From Lactobacillus sp. ESL0791 (GTDB lineage Bacteria > Bacillota > Bacilli > Lactobacillales > Lactobacillaceae), in NCBI RefSeq assembly GCF_029433255.1, contig NZ_JAQTHU010000001.1, forward strand, positions 1,798,001 to 1,862,000: a stretch of 64,000 bases of DNA, written 5' to 3'. The notes under the pieces were generated by a model, which searched no databases, was not told the DNA's origin, and saw nothing but the letters and a program-made list of their open reading frames with translations. This document shows positions 34,647 to 43,850 of this stretch, piece by piece. Every line of letters starts with the position of its first letter. Position 1 is the stretch's first letter. A program made the translations under genes and the position numbers.

Positions 34647-34660
34647 ATTAAGCGTATTCA
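34647..34660 (-). promoter_or_regulatory. cre-like box at the GH1-celB transcription start
   Basis: TGAATACGCTTAAT matches 12 of 14 positions of the CcpA cre consensus and overlaps the expected start of transcription. Confidence 0.4.
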
Positions 34661-34689
34661 TTATAGCATTAATGATTTTTACATGTCAA
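34660..34689 (-). promoter_or_regulatory. Promoter of the GH1-celB operon
   Basis: Perfect TTGACA, an 18-base spacer and perfect TATAAT with extended TGC. One of the strongest promoters by consensus in the window; transcription would start near 34653, just before the aptamer. Confidence 0.8.
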
Positions 34690-34760
34690 AACAAATTTTA
34701 TTGCTGCATATCGTTTAGAAGCCAGCTTTGCTAAAAATCAAAAGAAACTTTCTATTTTCG

Positions 34761-34790
34761 TTGCCAGCAATATCTTATTTTTTATACAAT
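34761..34790 (+). promoter_or_regulatory. pepD promoter
   Basis: TTGCCA and TACAAT, 18 bases apart, about 33 bases before the start codon. Confidence 0.6.
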
Positions 34791-34823
34791 ATAACGTATA
34801 TGAAAGCAGAAAGGACGTTTTAA

Positions 34824-36239
34824 ATGAAACAAACAGAATGTACAACAATTTTAGTAGGAAAAAACGCCTCACTTGACGGTTCAACAATGATCGCCAGGAG
34901 TGAGGACGGCGGTAGAGAAATTATTCCTGAGGGATTTAAAGCTGTCAACGCCAATGAACAGCCAAAGCATTACGAGAGTGTGATCAGTCACCAAAAAATT
35001 GATGATGCCGACCTATTGGCAAATCCGCTGCGCTATACCAGTGCTCCTGACGTTTCGGGTAAATCCGGAATTTGGGCTGCAGCCGGAATTAACGAAGATA
35101 ATGTGGCGATGACGGCAACGGAAACCATCACAACAAATTGCCGCATTCAGGGAATCGATCCGTTGACCAAGAAAGGCGGCCTCGGTGAAGAAGACCTTGT
35201 TACCTTAACACTGCCATACCTGCACAATGCGCTTGATGGCGTTAAGCGTGTCAGCTACCTTCTTGAAAAATACGGCACCTATGAAATGAACGGCATGGCT
35301 TTTGCCGATAAAAATGAAATTTGGTATCTTGAATCAATCGGCGGCCACCACTGGATTGCACGCCGCATTCCCGATGATGCCTATGTGATTGCCCCGAACC
35401 GCCTTAACATTGATGAATTCCATTTTGGCAAAGACGGCTTTATGGCATCTGCCGATTTAGAAGACTTGATTAAAGAATATCATTTAAATCCTGACCGCGA
35501 AGGCTACAACATGCGCCACATTTTTGGCAGTTCAACTATCAAGGATGCCCATTACAACAATCCGCGTGCTTGGTTCGTTCACAATTACTTTGACCCTGAA
35601 TTCGGCGGTCAGCCTGGCGACCAGGAGCAGCCCTTTATCTGTCACGCTAACCGTAAAATCAGCATTGAGGACATTGCCTGGATTGAAAGCTCACACTACC
35701 AAGACACCCCGTACGATGTTTACGGTAATGAAGGAACAACGGCAGAAAAAAAGGCGCTGCGTCCGATTGCCCTTAACCGTAATTTTGAAACGCATATTTT
35801 ACAAGTTAGAAACGATGTTCCAGAGGCAATTGCCGGTGTACAATGGTTAGCTTTTGGACCAAATACCTTTAATTGCATGGTGCCGTTTTATACCAATGTC
35901 ACGACGACGCCTGCCAGTTACCAAACCTCACCGAAGTTTGATTTGAATAAAATTTTCTGGCTCAACAAGCTGACCGCCCAATTGGGTGACACCAACTTTA
36001 AGGTATATGGCGAATTAGAAAACGATTTTGAGCAAAAATCACTCGCAGAATGCCACCAAATTCAACACGAGACAGACAAAGAGGTTAAAGGTAAATCTGG
36101 CAAGGAACTACAAAAGGCACTTGAAGCAGCCAACCAAAAGATGGCCGACCAAGTTTACAATAATACCATTGAACTCTTGGGCAATATGGTTGATGAAGGC
36201 CACAATCTTATGACTCTTAAATATGATTTACTTGATTAA
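34824..36239 (+). CDS. pepD: C69-family dipeptidase PepD
   Basis: This cytoplasmic dipeptidase of 471 residues belongs to the Ntn-hydrolase fold. The nucleophilic Cys is at position 6 (ECTTILVGK), with DGSTMIARSEDGG right after it and WYLESIGGHHWIARR at about residue 172. Lactobacilli carry several pepD paralogues for broad dipeptide cleavage after oligopeptide uptake. Monocistronic: own promoter, AGAAAGGA as ribosome site and a good terminator. Confidence 0.92.
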   Translation: MKQTECTTILVGKNASLDGSTMIARSEDGGREIIPEGFKAVNANEQPKHYESVISHQKIDDADLLANPLRYTSAPDVSGKSGIWAAAGINEDNVAMTATETITTNCRIQGIDPLTKKGGLGEEDLVTLTLPYLHNALDGVKRVSYLLEKYGTYEMNGMAFADKNEIWYLESIGGHHWIARRIPDDAYVIAPNRLNIDEFHFGKDGFMASADLEDLIKEYHLNPDREGYNMRHIFGSSTIKDAHYNNPRAWFVHNYFDPEFGGQPGDQEQPFICHANRKISIEDIAWIESSHYQDTPYDVYGNEGTTAEKKALRPIALNRNFETHILQVRNDVPEAIAGVQWLAFGPNTFNCMVPFYTNVTTTPASYQTSPKFDLNKIFWLNKLTAQLGDTNFKVYGELENDFEQKSLAECHQIQHETDKEVKGKSGKELQKALEAANQKMADQVYNNTIELLGNMVDEGHNLMTLKYDLLD

Positions 36240-36263
36240 TATTTGAAGTTTGAAAATAAATTT

Positions 36264-36299
36264 AAAATGCAGCAGAGCGACTAACTTTGCTGCATTTTT
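36264..36299 (+). terminator. Terminator of pepD
   Basis: AAATGCAGCA and TGCTGCATTT flank a 13-base loop with Ts following. Confidence 0.88.
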
Positions 36300-36304
36300 G
36301 CTAT

Positions 36305-36448
36305 TCAAAATAAATTACTGTTTTTCCCCTTACAATGCCTGATTAACACAGAAGCCTCAAGCTGCCTGCCATATTGCTCTGCATACTCTTTTAATTCCGG
36401 ATCATCTTTGGTTAGTTCATCAAGCATTTTTTCAGTTTCACTCTTCAT
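36305..36448 (-). CDS. Small protein of 47 residues, unknown
   Basis: Function unknown. An AGGAGAG ribosome site lies about seven bases before the ATG at 36448. The product begins MKSETEKMLDELTKDDPELK, is rich in Glu/Lys/Asp, probably one amphipathic helix, and has one Cys near the C-terminus (RHCKGKN). No membrane segment or signal is seen. It lies 85 bases downstream of murA on the same strand and may be expressed with it. The RBS, the codon use and the charged composition favour a real gene. Confidence 0.6.
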   Translation of the reverse strand: MKSETEKMLDELTKDDPELKEYAEQYGRQLEASVLIRHCKGKNSNLF

Positions 36449-36533
36449 TTTTGTTCTCTCCTAAAATGTCTTGCCTCTAATCATTCACACAAAAGCCCGA
36501 AACTTTTACATTTCAAGCTCTCTTAAAACAATT

Positions 36534-37808
36534 TTACGCTTCTTCCGCGTCTTTAATCGTCACATCAGCGCCAAGCTGACGTAATTTTTCCTGCACCCGG
36601 TCATAACCGCGCAAGATATTTCCGGCATTATTGATCACGGTCGTGCCGTCAGCCATCAGTCCGCTAATCATCAAACAGGCTCCAGCTCTGATCTCACCCG
36701 CCGATACAACCGCACCATGAAGTTTTGGTGTTGGATGAACCAAAATAATATTATCCTCAACCTTGATATCCGCACCCATCTTTTGTAGTTCGGCAATGTG
36801 CCCGATCCGTTTGGGATAAATTTGATCAATCACCACTCCTTCACCATTCTTCGCAGTCAGCAACAGCGGCGTAAGCGGCTGCTGCAAGTCCGTAGCAAAA
36901 CCCGGATAGGCACCGGTCTTAACCTGCACCATTTTTAGTTCACCGGCAGGGTAAACATAAAGCGAATCCTCTTCTGCCTTAATGACAACGCCCATTTCTT
37001 CTACCTTAGCTAAATATGAATCAAGATGTTCTTCAATAATATTGTGAATACGGATACCGTTACCAATGCACCCGGCTAAGGAAATATAGGTGCCAGCCTC
37101 AATGCGATCGGGAATAATTGTGTGCGGCGCCTGCGCCCGCAGCTGTGGCACTCCCTCGATCCTGATTGAATCAGTCCCGGCACCACGAATTACGGCCCCC
37201 ATATTGTTCAAAAAAGTTGCTAAATCAATTATCTCCGGCTCTTTAGCTGCATTAGCAATCGTTGTCTGTCCCTGGGCCGTTACACTTGCCATAATAATAT
37301 TCATGGTTGCACCAACAGACGGCATCTTAAGGTGAATATCTGCACCATGTAAGCCATCCGCCGGAGCAGTAATAATTATTTGATCATTTTCGTTTTTTAC
37401 ACTTGCACCTAAAGCCTCAAACCCTTTAATATGCTGATCAATGGGACGCGGTCCGATATCGTCACCACCGGGAAAACCGACCACAGCCTTGCCAAACCGT
37501 CCAAGCAGCGCACCCATAAAGTAATAAGACGCACGCAAACTCTTTATCTTGCCACTGGGCAAGGGACGCATCTTAATGTGTACCGGATTGATGCGTAAAG
37601 TCATTTCGTGAAAATCACTTTCAACATCCATTTCGGCCAAAAGATCCATTAAGTTATCTACGTCTGCAATTCTTGGAACACCTTCCAAGGTTACCGGCGT
37701 TCTTGACAAAATTGATGCTGGGATAAGCGCAACCGTTGAGTTTTTGGCGCCGCCGATCCAAACATCGCCCTGCAGGGGCTTTCCACCATGAATTATCATT
37801 TGCTTCAT
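36534..37808 (-). CDS. murA: UDP-GlcNAc 1-carboxyvinyltransferase (MurA), Cys-to-Asp active site
   Basis: MurA makes UDP-GlcNAc-enolpyruvate, the first committed step of peptidoglycan synthesis. The 424-residue EPSP-synthase fold starts IHGGKPLQGDVWIGGAKNS, with the catalytic loop at about residue 115: here GFPGGDDIGPRPID instead of the usual PGGCxIGxRP. The Cys that fosfomycin alkylates is therefore Asp, as in naturally resistant mycobacteria and chlamydiae. PEP-binding Arg positions look intact. The RBS is poor (AAGGA, 12 bases away). Lactobacilli often have two murA genes; this may be either. Confidence 0.93.
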   Translation of the reverse strand: MKQMIIHGGKPLQGDVWIGGAKNSTVALIPASILSRTPVTLEGVPRIADVDNLMDLLAEMDVESDFHEMTLRINPVHIKMRPLPSGKIKSLRASYYFMGALLGRFGKAVVGFPGGDDIGPRPIDQHIKGFEALGASVKNENDQIIITAPADGLHGADIHLKMPSVGATMNIIMASVTAQGQTTIANAAKEPEIIDLATFLNNMGAVIRGAGTDSIRIEGVPQLRAQAPHTIIPDRIEAGTYISLAGCIGNGIRIHNIIEEHLDSYLAKVEEMGVVIKAEEDSLYVYPAGELKMVQVKTGAYPGFATDLQQPLTPLLLTAKNGEGVVIDQIYPKRIGHIAELQKMGADIKVEDNIILVHPTPKLHGAVVSAGEIRAGACLMISGLMADGTTVINNAGNILRGYDRVQEKLRQLGADVTIKDAEEA

Positions 37809-37870
37809 CTGGGGAAAAATCCTTTTCTATTTACTGTTTAACCATAATAATGGTAAAGGAAATTTATGGA

Positions 37871-37901
37871 AAAAACAAGGAAAGAACTAAGTCTTTCCTT
37901 C
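37871..37901 (-). terminator. Terminator of pyrG
   Basis: AAGGAAAGA pairs with TCTTTCCTT across six bases, followed by TTGTTTTTT on the minus strand, 34 bases after the pyrG stop. Confidence 0.8.
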
Positions 37902-37934
37902 TTTAAAAAACTGTTTTTTATCCGATTAAATCAC

Positions 37935-39575
<1,641 letters not shown>

Positions 39576-39591
39576 TTAAGTAATAACCAAT

Positions 39592-39637
39592 AAAAAAAGC
39601 TCCCACTAACGGGAGCATAAACGCACTTAGGGTGCCC
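39592..39637 (-). promoter_or_regulatory. pyrG leader with reiterative-transcription attenuator
   Basis: Transcription is predicted to start with GGGC at 39637. The leader ends in the terminator GCTCCC-6-GGGAGC plus Ts (39592-39616). As in B. subtilis pyrG, low CTP would let polymerase add extra Gs at the start, and that G run can pair with the CTCCC arm to prevent termination. Confidence 0.75.
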
Positions 39638-39644
39638 AAATAAA

Positions 39645-39673
39645 ATATTATCTATTTTTGACCAGTAAGTCAA
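39645..39673 (-). promoter_or_regulatory. pyrG promoter
   Basis: TTGACT, 17 bases, TAATAT; the GGGC start lies seven bases further. The -35 box touches the rpoE stop region. Confidence 0.75.
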
Positions 39674-39679
39674 GCAGAT

Positions 39680-40231
39680 TTATTCATCTTCTTCGTCTTC
39701 GTCATCATCATCTAACTGCGTCAACTGACCCTGAATGCTGTCAGGCAGATCTTCATCTTCTTCGTCGGCATCATCAAAGTCTGCTTCATCATCGGTGAAG
39801 TCATCAGTATCAGCTGCCGCTTCATCTAGATCTTCATCTTCTGGGTCATCATTATCGTAATCAATGATGTCATCGCTGCCGGTAGCATCGGCAAGAAAGG
39901 CATTAACTTTTTGGTGGTGCTTACGGGTGTCCTGATCGTCCTCATCTTCTGGGTGGTTGACCTCTTCGTCAACCGACTCATACGGAAACCACGACCGCAA
40001 AGCCCAAATATTTTCACCCATGGAAATAAACTCACCGTTGGTGTTCATATCAGTGTAAAACTGCGGCAAACGTTCCCGAATTTCTTCGTCACTTTCATTT
40101 AGGTATTTTTGCACGGCGTTAACAATGTCGGCAAATGCCATTCTCTTATTGTTATCTTCCAAAATTGCCCGTGCAACCTCAATCATCGACAATTCATTGC
40201 GATTTTTATCTTTAAAGTCGTTTAATCCCAC
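39680..40231 (-). CDS. rpoE: RNA polymerase delta subunit RpoE
   Basis: This 183-residue Gram-positive polymerase subunit improves promoter selectivity and recycling. The N-terminal HARE-HTH domain (LSMIEVARAILED to GENIWALRSWFP, about residues 14-85) is followed by an Asp/Glu-dominated disordered tail (about 90-183), as in B. subtilis. Start codon is GTG, with GAGG nine bases upstream. It lies next to pyrG, the normal order in Firmicutes, and has a promoter inside the end of the DUF1934 gene. Confidence 0.95.
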   Translation of the reverse strand: MGLNDFKDKNRNELSMIEVARAILEDNNKRMAFADIVNAVQKYLNESDEEIRERLPQFYTDMNTNGEFISMGENIWALRSWFPYESVDEEVNHPEDEDDQDTRKHHQKVNAFLADATGSDDIIDYDNDDPEDEDLDEAAADTDDFTDDEADFDDADEEDEDLPDSIQGQLTQLDDDDEDEEDE

Positions 40232-40263
40232 GATGTATGTCCTCTCTTTTTACAGTCCCTACT

Positions 40264-40292
40264 ATTTTACTAAGCGTTTAAGTAAAAATCAA
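40264..40292 (-). promoter_or_regulatory. rpoE promoter
   Basis: TTGATT, 17 bases, TAAAAT, about 33 bases before the GTG start and partly inside the preceding gene. Confidence 0.65.
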
Positions 40293-40682
40293 TGTCACTG
40301 CGTAGTTACCTATTAAGTATAGCCCACTAAAGAGGTCATATTCAATCCGCAGTTCCTGTGATCCATCCTGCTTTGCCAAAAATTCAAGCAAGTTAGTGCT
40401 GCTGACCAGATCCATCTGCCGTCCTTCCATAAGATAGCGACAGGCCTCTTTTTCACCCGGAACAAATTTGAGTAAGGAATAGTTATTCTGGTTCACGCCG
40501 CGCCTGATAATCAGCTCGTTATCTTTCAGCAGCATTTTCACCGGGATTGTGCCGTCTTCCAGGTAGGAGATTCTCCTCACCCCGTTTGTGACAACCATCT
40601 CGCCCGCAGCCTGCTTATTAAAAGTTTCGGTTTCTTCTTCCTGCTTGATTATACTCGTAAAATCAATTTTTATTTTGCTCAT
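40278..40682 (-). CDS. DUF1934 protein (YwiB-like, calycin-fold)
   Basis: The 134-residue protein is all beta in appearance, with alternating polar/hydrophobic strands (RRISYLEDGTIPVKMLLKDN, LIIRRGV, YDLFSGLYLIGNYAV). This is the DUF1934/YwiB family found beside rpoE or argS in Firmicutes; its biochemical role is unknown. The RBS is weak. It converges on nothing: the HD-hydrolase gene starts divergently 120 bases away. Confidence 0.82.
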   Translation of the reverse strand: MSKIKIDFTSIIKQEEETETFNKQAAGEMVVTNGVRRISYLEDGTIPVKMLLKDNELIIRRGVNQNNYSLLKFVPGEKEACRYLMEGRQMDLVSSTNLLEFLAKQDGSQELRIEYDLFSGLYLIGNYAVTLIFT

Positions 40683-40724
40683 TTACTAAAAATACCACTT
40701 ACTTAACCATTTCACCAACTTATT

Positions 40725-40733
40725 TGCTATAAT
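40725..40733 (+). promoter_or_regulatory. Extended -10 promoter of the HD hydrolase
   Basis: TGCTATAAT, perfect extended -10, in the divergent spacer with the DUF1934 gene; a -35 is not obvious. Confidence 0.55.
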
Positions 40734-40801
40734 TCATTTAGTCAAGACTATTTTAATATATATTCACGGAAAAATTAACAGACAAGCTTGAGGAAATTTT
40801 T

Positions 40802-42166
40802 ATGGCAAGATTTCAAAGTAAGAAATTAACAAACGAAATTGTGCTGCGCGATCCGGTTCACGAATACATTCATATCGATGACCAGGTTGTTTTAGATGTT
40901 TTATCCAGCAAAGAATTCCAGCGGATGCGTCGCATCAAGCAGCTGGGCCCGATCAGCTATGTTTTTCCCGGCGCCACGCACACCCGCTTTGAACATAACT
41001 TGGGCGTTTACGAATTAACTAGGCGCATTTGCAATATTTTTGCGGAAAAGTATCCTACGCAAAATCCAGGCGACGGGCTTTGGGACGACAACAACCGGCT
41101 CTTAGTTGAATGTGCCGGATTGCTGCATGATATCGGCCATGGACCCTATTCCCACACCTTTGAGCACCTATTTGGCACCAATCACGAAAAAATTGGGCAA
41201 AAAATCATTACCGATCCTAACACAGAAATTAACCAGGCATTAAAGCAGGTCGCACCTAATTTTCCCGAGCTGGTGGCCAGCGTCATTGCCAAGACTTATC
41301 CCAATCCCCAAGTGGTCAAGATGATCTCCAGCCAGGCGGATGCCGACCGGATGGATTATTTAGAAAGGGATGCCTATTTTACCGGCGTTACTTATGGCAA
41401 GTTTGACCTTTCACGCATTTTACGCGAAATCAGGCCGTACAGCGATGGCATCTGCTTTACCAACAGCGGGATGCACGCGGTTGAGGATTACATCGTCTCC
41501 CGTTACCAGATGTACCAGCAAGTATACTTCCACCGCGTCGGTCGTTCAATGGAAATTATCCTGCACCACCTGCTTGAACGGGCAAAAATTGTATACCGGC
41601 GCGGCATTTTGCAGGTAACTCCCAGTCTAGCCAAGTTTCTGGAAGGAAACTGGACCTTGAGCGACTATCTTAAACTGGATGACGGCGTGATGGAAACCAA
41701 CTTTTCCATGTGGACCAATTCGGCGGATCCGATTTTAGCAGATTTAGCCGCGCGCTACCTCTACCGCAAGCCGCTTGCCAGTGTCAAAATTGATGAGGAA
41801 ACCAAGAACCTGCTGCCAAAACTGAAGGATTTGATCAAGCAGGCCGGTTTCAACCCGACTTATTACACCGACACCAACTCAGCTTTCGATGAACCGTATG
41901 ATGCTTATAAACCAAGCGGTAAAAATGCCAACAGTCAAATTGAAATCATGCAGGATGACGGCAACTTAATCGAACTGTCACAGCTTAGCCCGTTGGTCCG
42001 TGCGCTGAACGGAACACTTCAGGGAGACGAGCGGTTCTTCTTCCCGAAAATCATGATGTCCAACAGCAGCGAACCGCAAATTTTTGATCCCTTATACCAG
42101 CAATTTCAAAAATACGTTAAAAATGGTGCACTGCGGTATTTAAGAAGGCCAAAGAAAAAAGAGTGA
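40802..42166 (+). CDS. HD-domain phosphohydrolase (YwfO/EF1143-like dNTPase)
   Basis: The 454-residue protein is of the dNTP triphosphohydrolase-like HD type. RRIKQLGPISYVFPGATHTRFEH (His at about residue 67) gives the first metal ligand, CAGLLHDIGHGPYSHTFEH (about 108) the HD pair, and SSQADADRMDYLERDAYFTG (about 180) the last Asp. Enterococcus EF1143 hydrolyses dNTPs and is activated by them; a similar housekeeping role is likely. It is divergent to DUF1934-rpoE. AGGAAATTTTT precedes the ATG. Confidence 0.87.
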   Translation: MARFQSKKLTNEIVLRDPVHEYIHIDDQVVLDVLSSKEFQRMRRIKQLGPISYVFPGATHTRFEHNLGVYELTRRICNIFAEKYPTQNPGDGLWDDNNRLLVECAGLLHDIGHGPYSHTFEHLFGTNHEKIGQKIITDPNTEINQALKQVAPNFPELVASVIAKTYPNPQVVKMISSQADADRMDYLERDAYFTGVTYGKFDLSRILREIRPYSDGICFTNSGMHAVEDYIVSRYQMYQQVYFHRVGRSMEIILHHLLERAKIVYRRGILQVTPSLAKFLEGNWTLSDYLKLDDGVMETNFSMWTNSADPILADLAARYLYRKPLASVKIDEETKNLLPKLKDLIKQAGFNPTYYTDTNSAFDEPYDAYKPSGKNANSQIEIMQDDGNLIELSQLSPLVRALNGTLQGDERFFFPKIMMSNSSEPQIFDPLYQQFQKYVKNGALRYLRRPKKKE

Positions 42167-42174
42167 GTCTCAAA

Positions 42175-42203
42175 CGGCTATGGAAAATTCAGTTCTATAG
42201 CCG
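42175..42203. other. Hairpin downstream of the HD hydrolase gene
   Basis: CGGCTAT and ATAGCCG form a 7-bp stem with a 15-base loop and no T run on either side. It is at best a weak terminator or RNA-processing signal. Confidence 0.3.
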
Positions 42204-42260
42204 CAAACTAAAAATCAAGAAAAAGCAGCAGATTTACACTAAAAAGCGAATTTCCTAAAC

Positions 42261-43850
42261 TTATTTCTTATTCTTCACCAAATGAATTTCGCGGTCAAAT
42301 AGGTCTTTCATCTCCGCGTTGAAACTATGGGCAATAAACAGCACGGTGGCGTCGCTCTTAGTCACTTGCCGCAGGATTTCCATCGTTGCCCTTTGGTCAA
42401 TTGCACTTGTCCCCTCATCAATCAAAATGATTTCACTTTGGTGCACTAAGGCGCGCACTAAAACAATCTTCTGCCTTTGGCCACCCGAAATATTCAGCTT
42501 GTTCAAATTAATTTCTTCGTCAAGGCCAGCACTAAACTTGGCAACATCGTCAGCAAACTGGACTTTTTCCACTAGCGGCGCCAAATTTTGTTTCAGTTTA
42601 GCATTGAACATCGTCATATTGTCGGCAATCGTTGCCGGAAACAGTACTGGTTGTTGCGGAATATAGCCGATTTTACTCAAATCAGGCTTAATCCCTTGCC
42701 CAGCTTCATCTTTGAAAATCACTTTGCCCGTCGCCGGTTTAATTTCGCCTAGTAGCAGTTTGAACAGGGTAGTTTTACCGGCGCCCGAATCGCCAGTTAG
42801 TAAAATCTTTTCGCCCTTCTTTACGTCAATATCTGGAAAAACTAGGCTCTCACCATTGGGAAACTTTAAACTTAAATCAGATGTTGCCAGAGCAACCGGT
42901 GTTTCAACATTTTTCATTTCAGTTTTGGCAACCGGACTAGCAGAAACGGTAATCTTATCCCTTAAGGTCTTGACACCTTTGATTTGCCCGTAAGCCCCAA
43001 TAATTTGCTGAATTGAACTAGAAAGATAATACTGGCAGTTCCCCACCGCAATGAAAACACCGAACTGAACTTGATTGTGTGTAATCAGCCAACCTGCTAA
43101 TACGAAAAGTAAAAAACTAAAAATTCCAGAAACAGTTCCAGTAATTACCCGCAGAATTTGCCTGACACCAATCTGCTTAACATTAGCATCCTCTAACTTT
43201 TTAGAACTGGTCTGCATTACTTTAAAAAGCTTGCCGCCAGCTAAATAACGCCTAATCTCAGCTAAGCCTGACAGCCATTTTTCCAAGCTATCCAGATAAA
43301 ACTTATTGGCCTCCGAAAGATGAATCGTGGCCGTTTGCAACTGTTTTTCAAGCAGCTTAGGCAAGATTAATGAAACAACTGACATTAAAATTACGGTCAC
43401 TAGCAATAACCAATGAAAGCTGACTAGCAAAATAAAAACGGAAACGAAGAAACTAATCCCCATGATTACATTTAGCCAAGCAGCAAAATAATCTTCATTT
43501 GCCTGCACTAAGTCGTTAGTTAAACGGTTTTGCACCTGAGCTACCTTGTGGTCAGCGCCATCATAGAAATAATGCTGGTTAATGCCGCGGCGTAAAGTCA
43601 CGTTATATTCTTCTTCTTGTTTAGCGCTTAACGACGTTACCCAGCCTTGAACAAGGTAATTTGCTAAAAATAGGATGGCACTAACTGCTGCCAGCCAAAA
43701 GGCTAAAGCAGGCTGCCATTTTTTGACAGCCGTGGTCATTAAGGCGGTTAGCCAAGTTACGCCAATCGCTGCTGCAGGTACAAAAACGGCACCACAAAAC
43801 AGCAAAATGAAACGTACTGGATTCTCTTTAAAAAAGCCCTTAATCGTCAT
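42261..43850 (-). CDS. ABC exporter, half-transporter B (TMD-NBD)
   Basis: This 529-residue subunit has about six membrane helices (residues 10-300) and an ATPase domain with Walker A LTGDSGAGKTTLF (about 372), signature LNISGGQRQKI, Walker B IILIDEGTSAID with Gly after the Glu, and H-loop LFIAHSFN. The ATG at 43850 overlaps the stop of its partner by 11 bases and has AAGGGA before it, so the two are coupled and probably form a heterodimer. Exported substrate unknown: peptide, lipid or drug. Confidence 0.85.
   Translation of the reverse strand: MTIKGFFKENPVRFILLFCGAVFVPAAAIGVTWLTALMTTAVKKWQPALAFWLAAVSAILFLANYLVQGWVTSLSAKQEEEYNVTLRRGINQHYFYDGADHKVAQVQNRLTNDLVQANEDYFAAWLNVIMGISFFVSVFILLVSFHWLLLVTVILMSVVSLILPKLLEKQLQTATIHLSEANKFYLDSLEKWLSGLAEIRRYLAGGKLFKVMQTSSKKLEDANVKQIGVRQILRVITGTVSGIFSFLLFVLAGWLITHNQVQFGVFIAVGNCQYYLSSSIQQIIGAYGQIKGVKTLRDKITVSASPVAKTEMKNVETPVALATSDLSLKFPNGESLVFPDIDVKKGEKILLTGDSGAGKTTLFKLLLGEIKPATGKVIFKDEAGQGIKPDLSKIGYIPQQPVLFPATIADNMTMFNAKLKQNLAPLVEKVQFADDVAKFSAGLDEEINLNKLNISGGQRQKIVLVRALVHQSEIILIDEGTSAIDQRATMEILRQVTKSDATVLFIAHSFNAEMKDLFDREIHLVKNKK

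Noticed and set aside
39680..39960. Low-complexity acidic tract as a repeat element
   Set aside because: It encodes the Asp/Glu-rich tail expected of RpoE.
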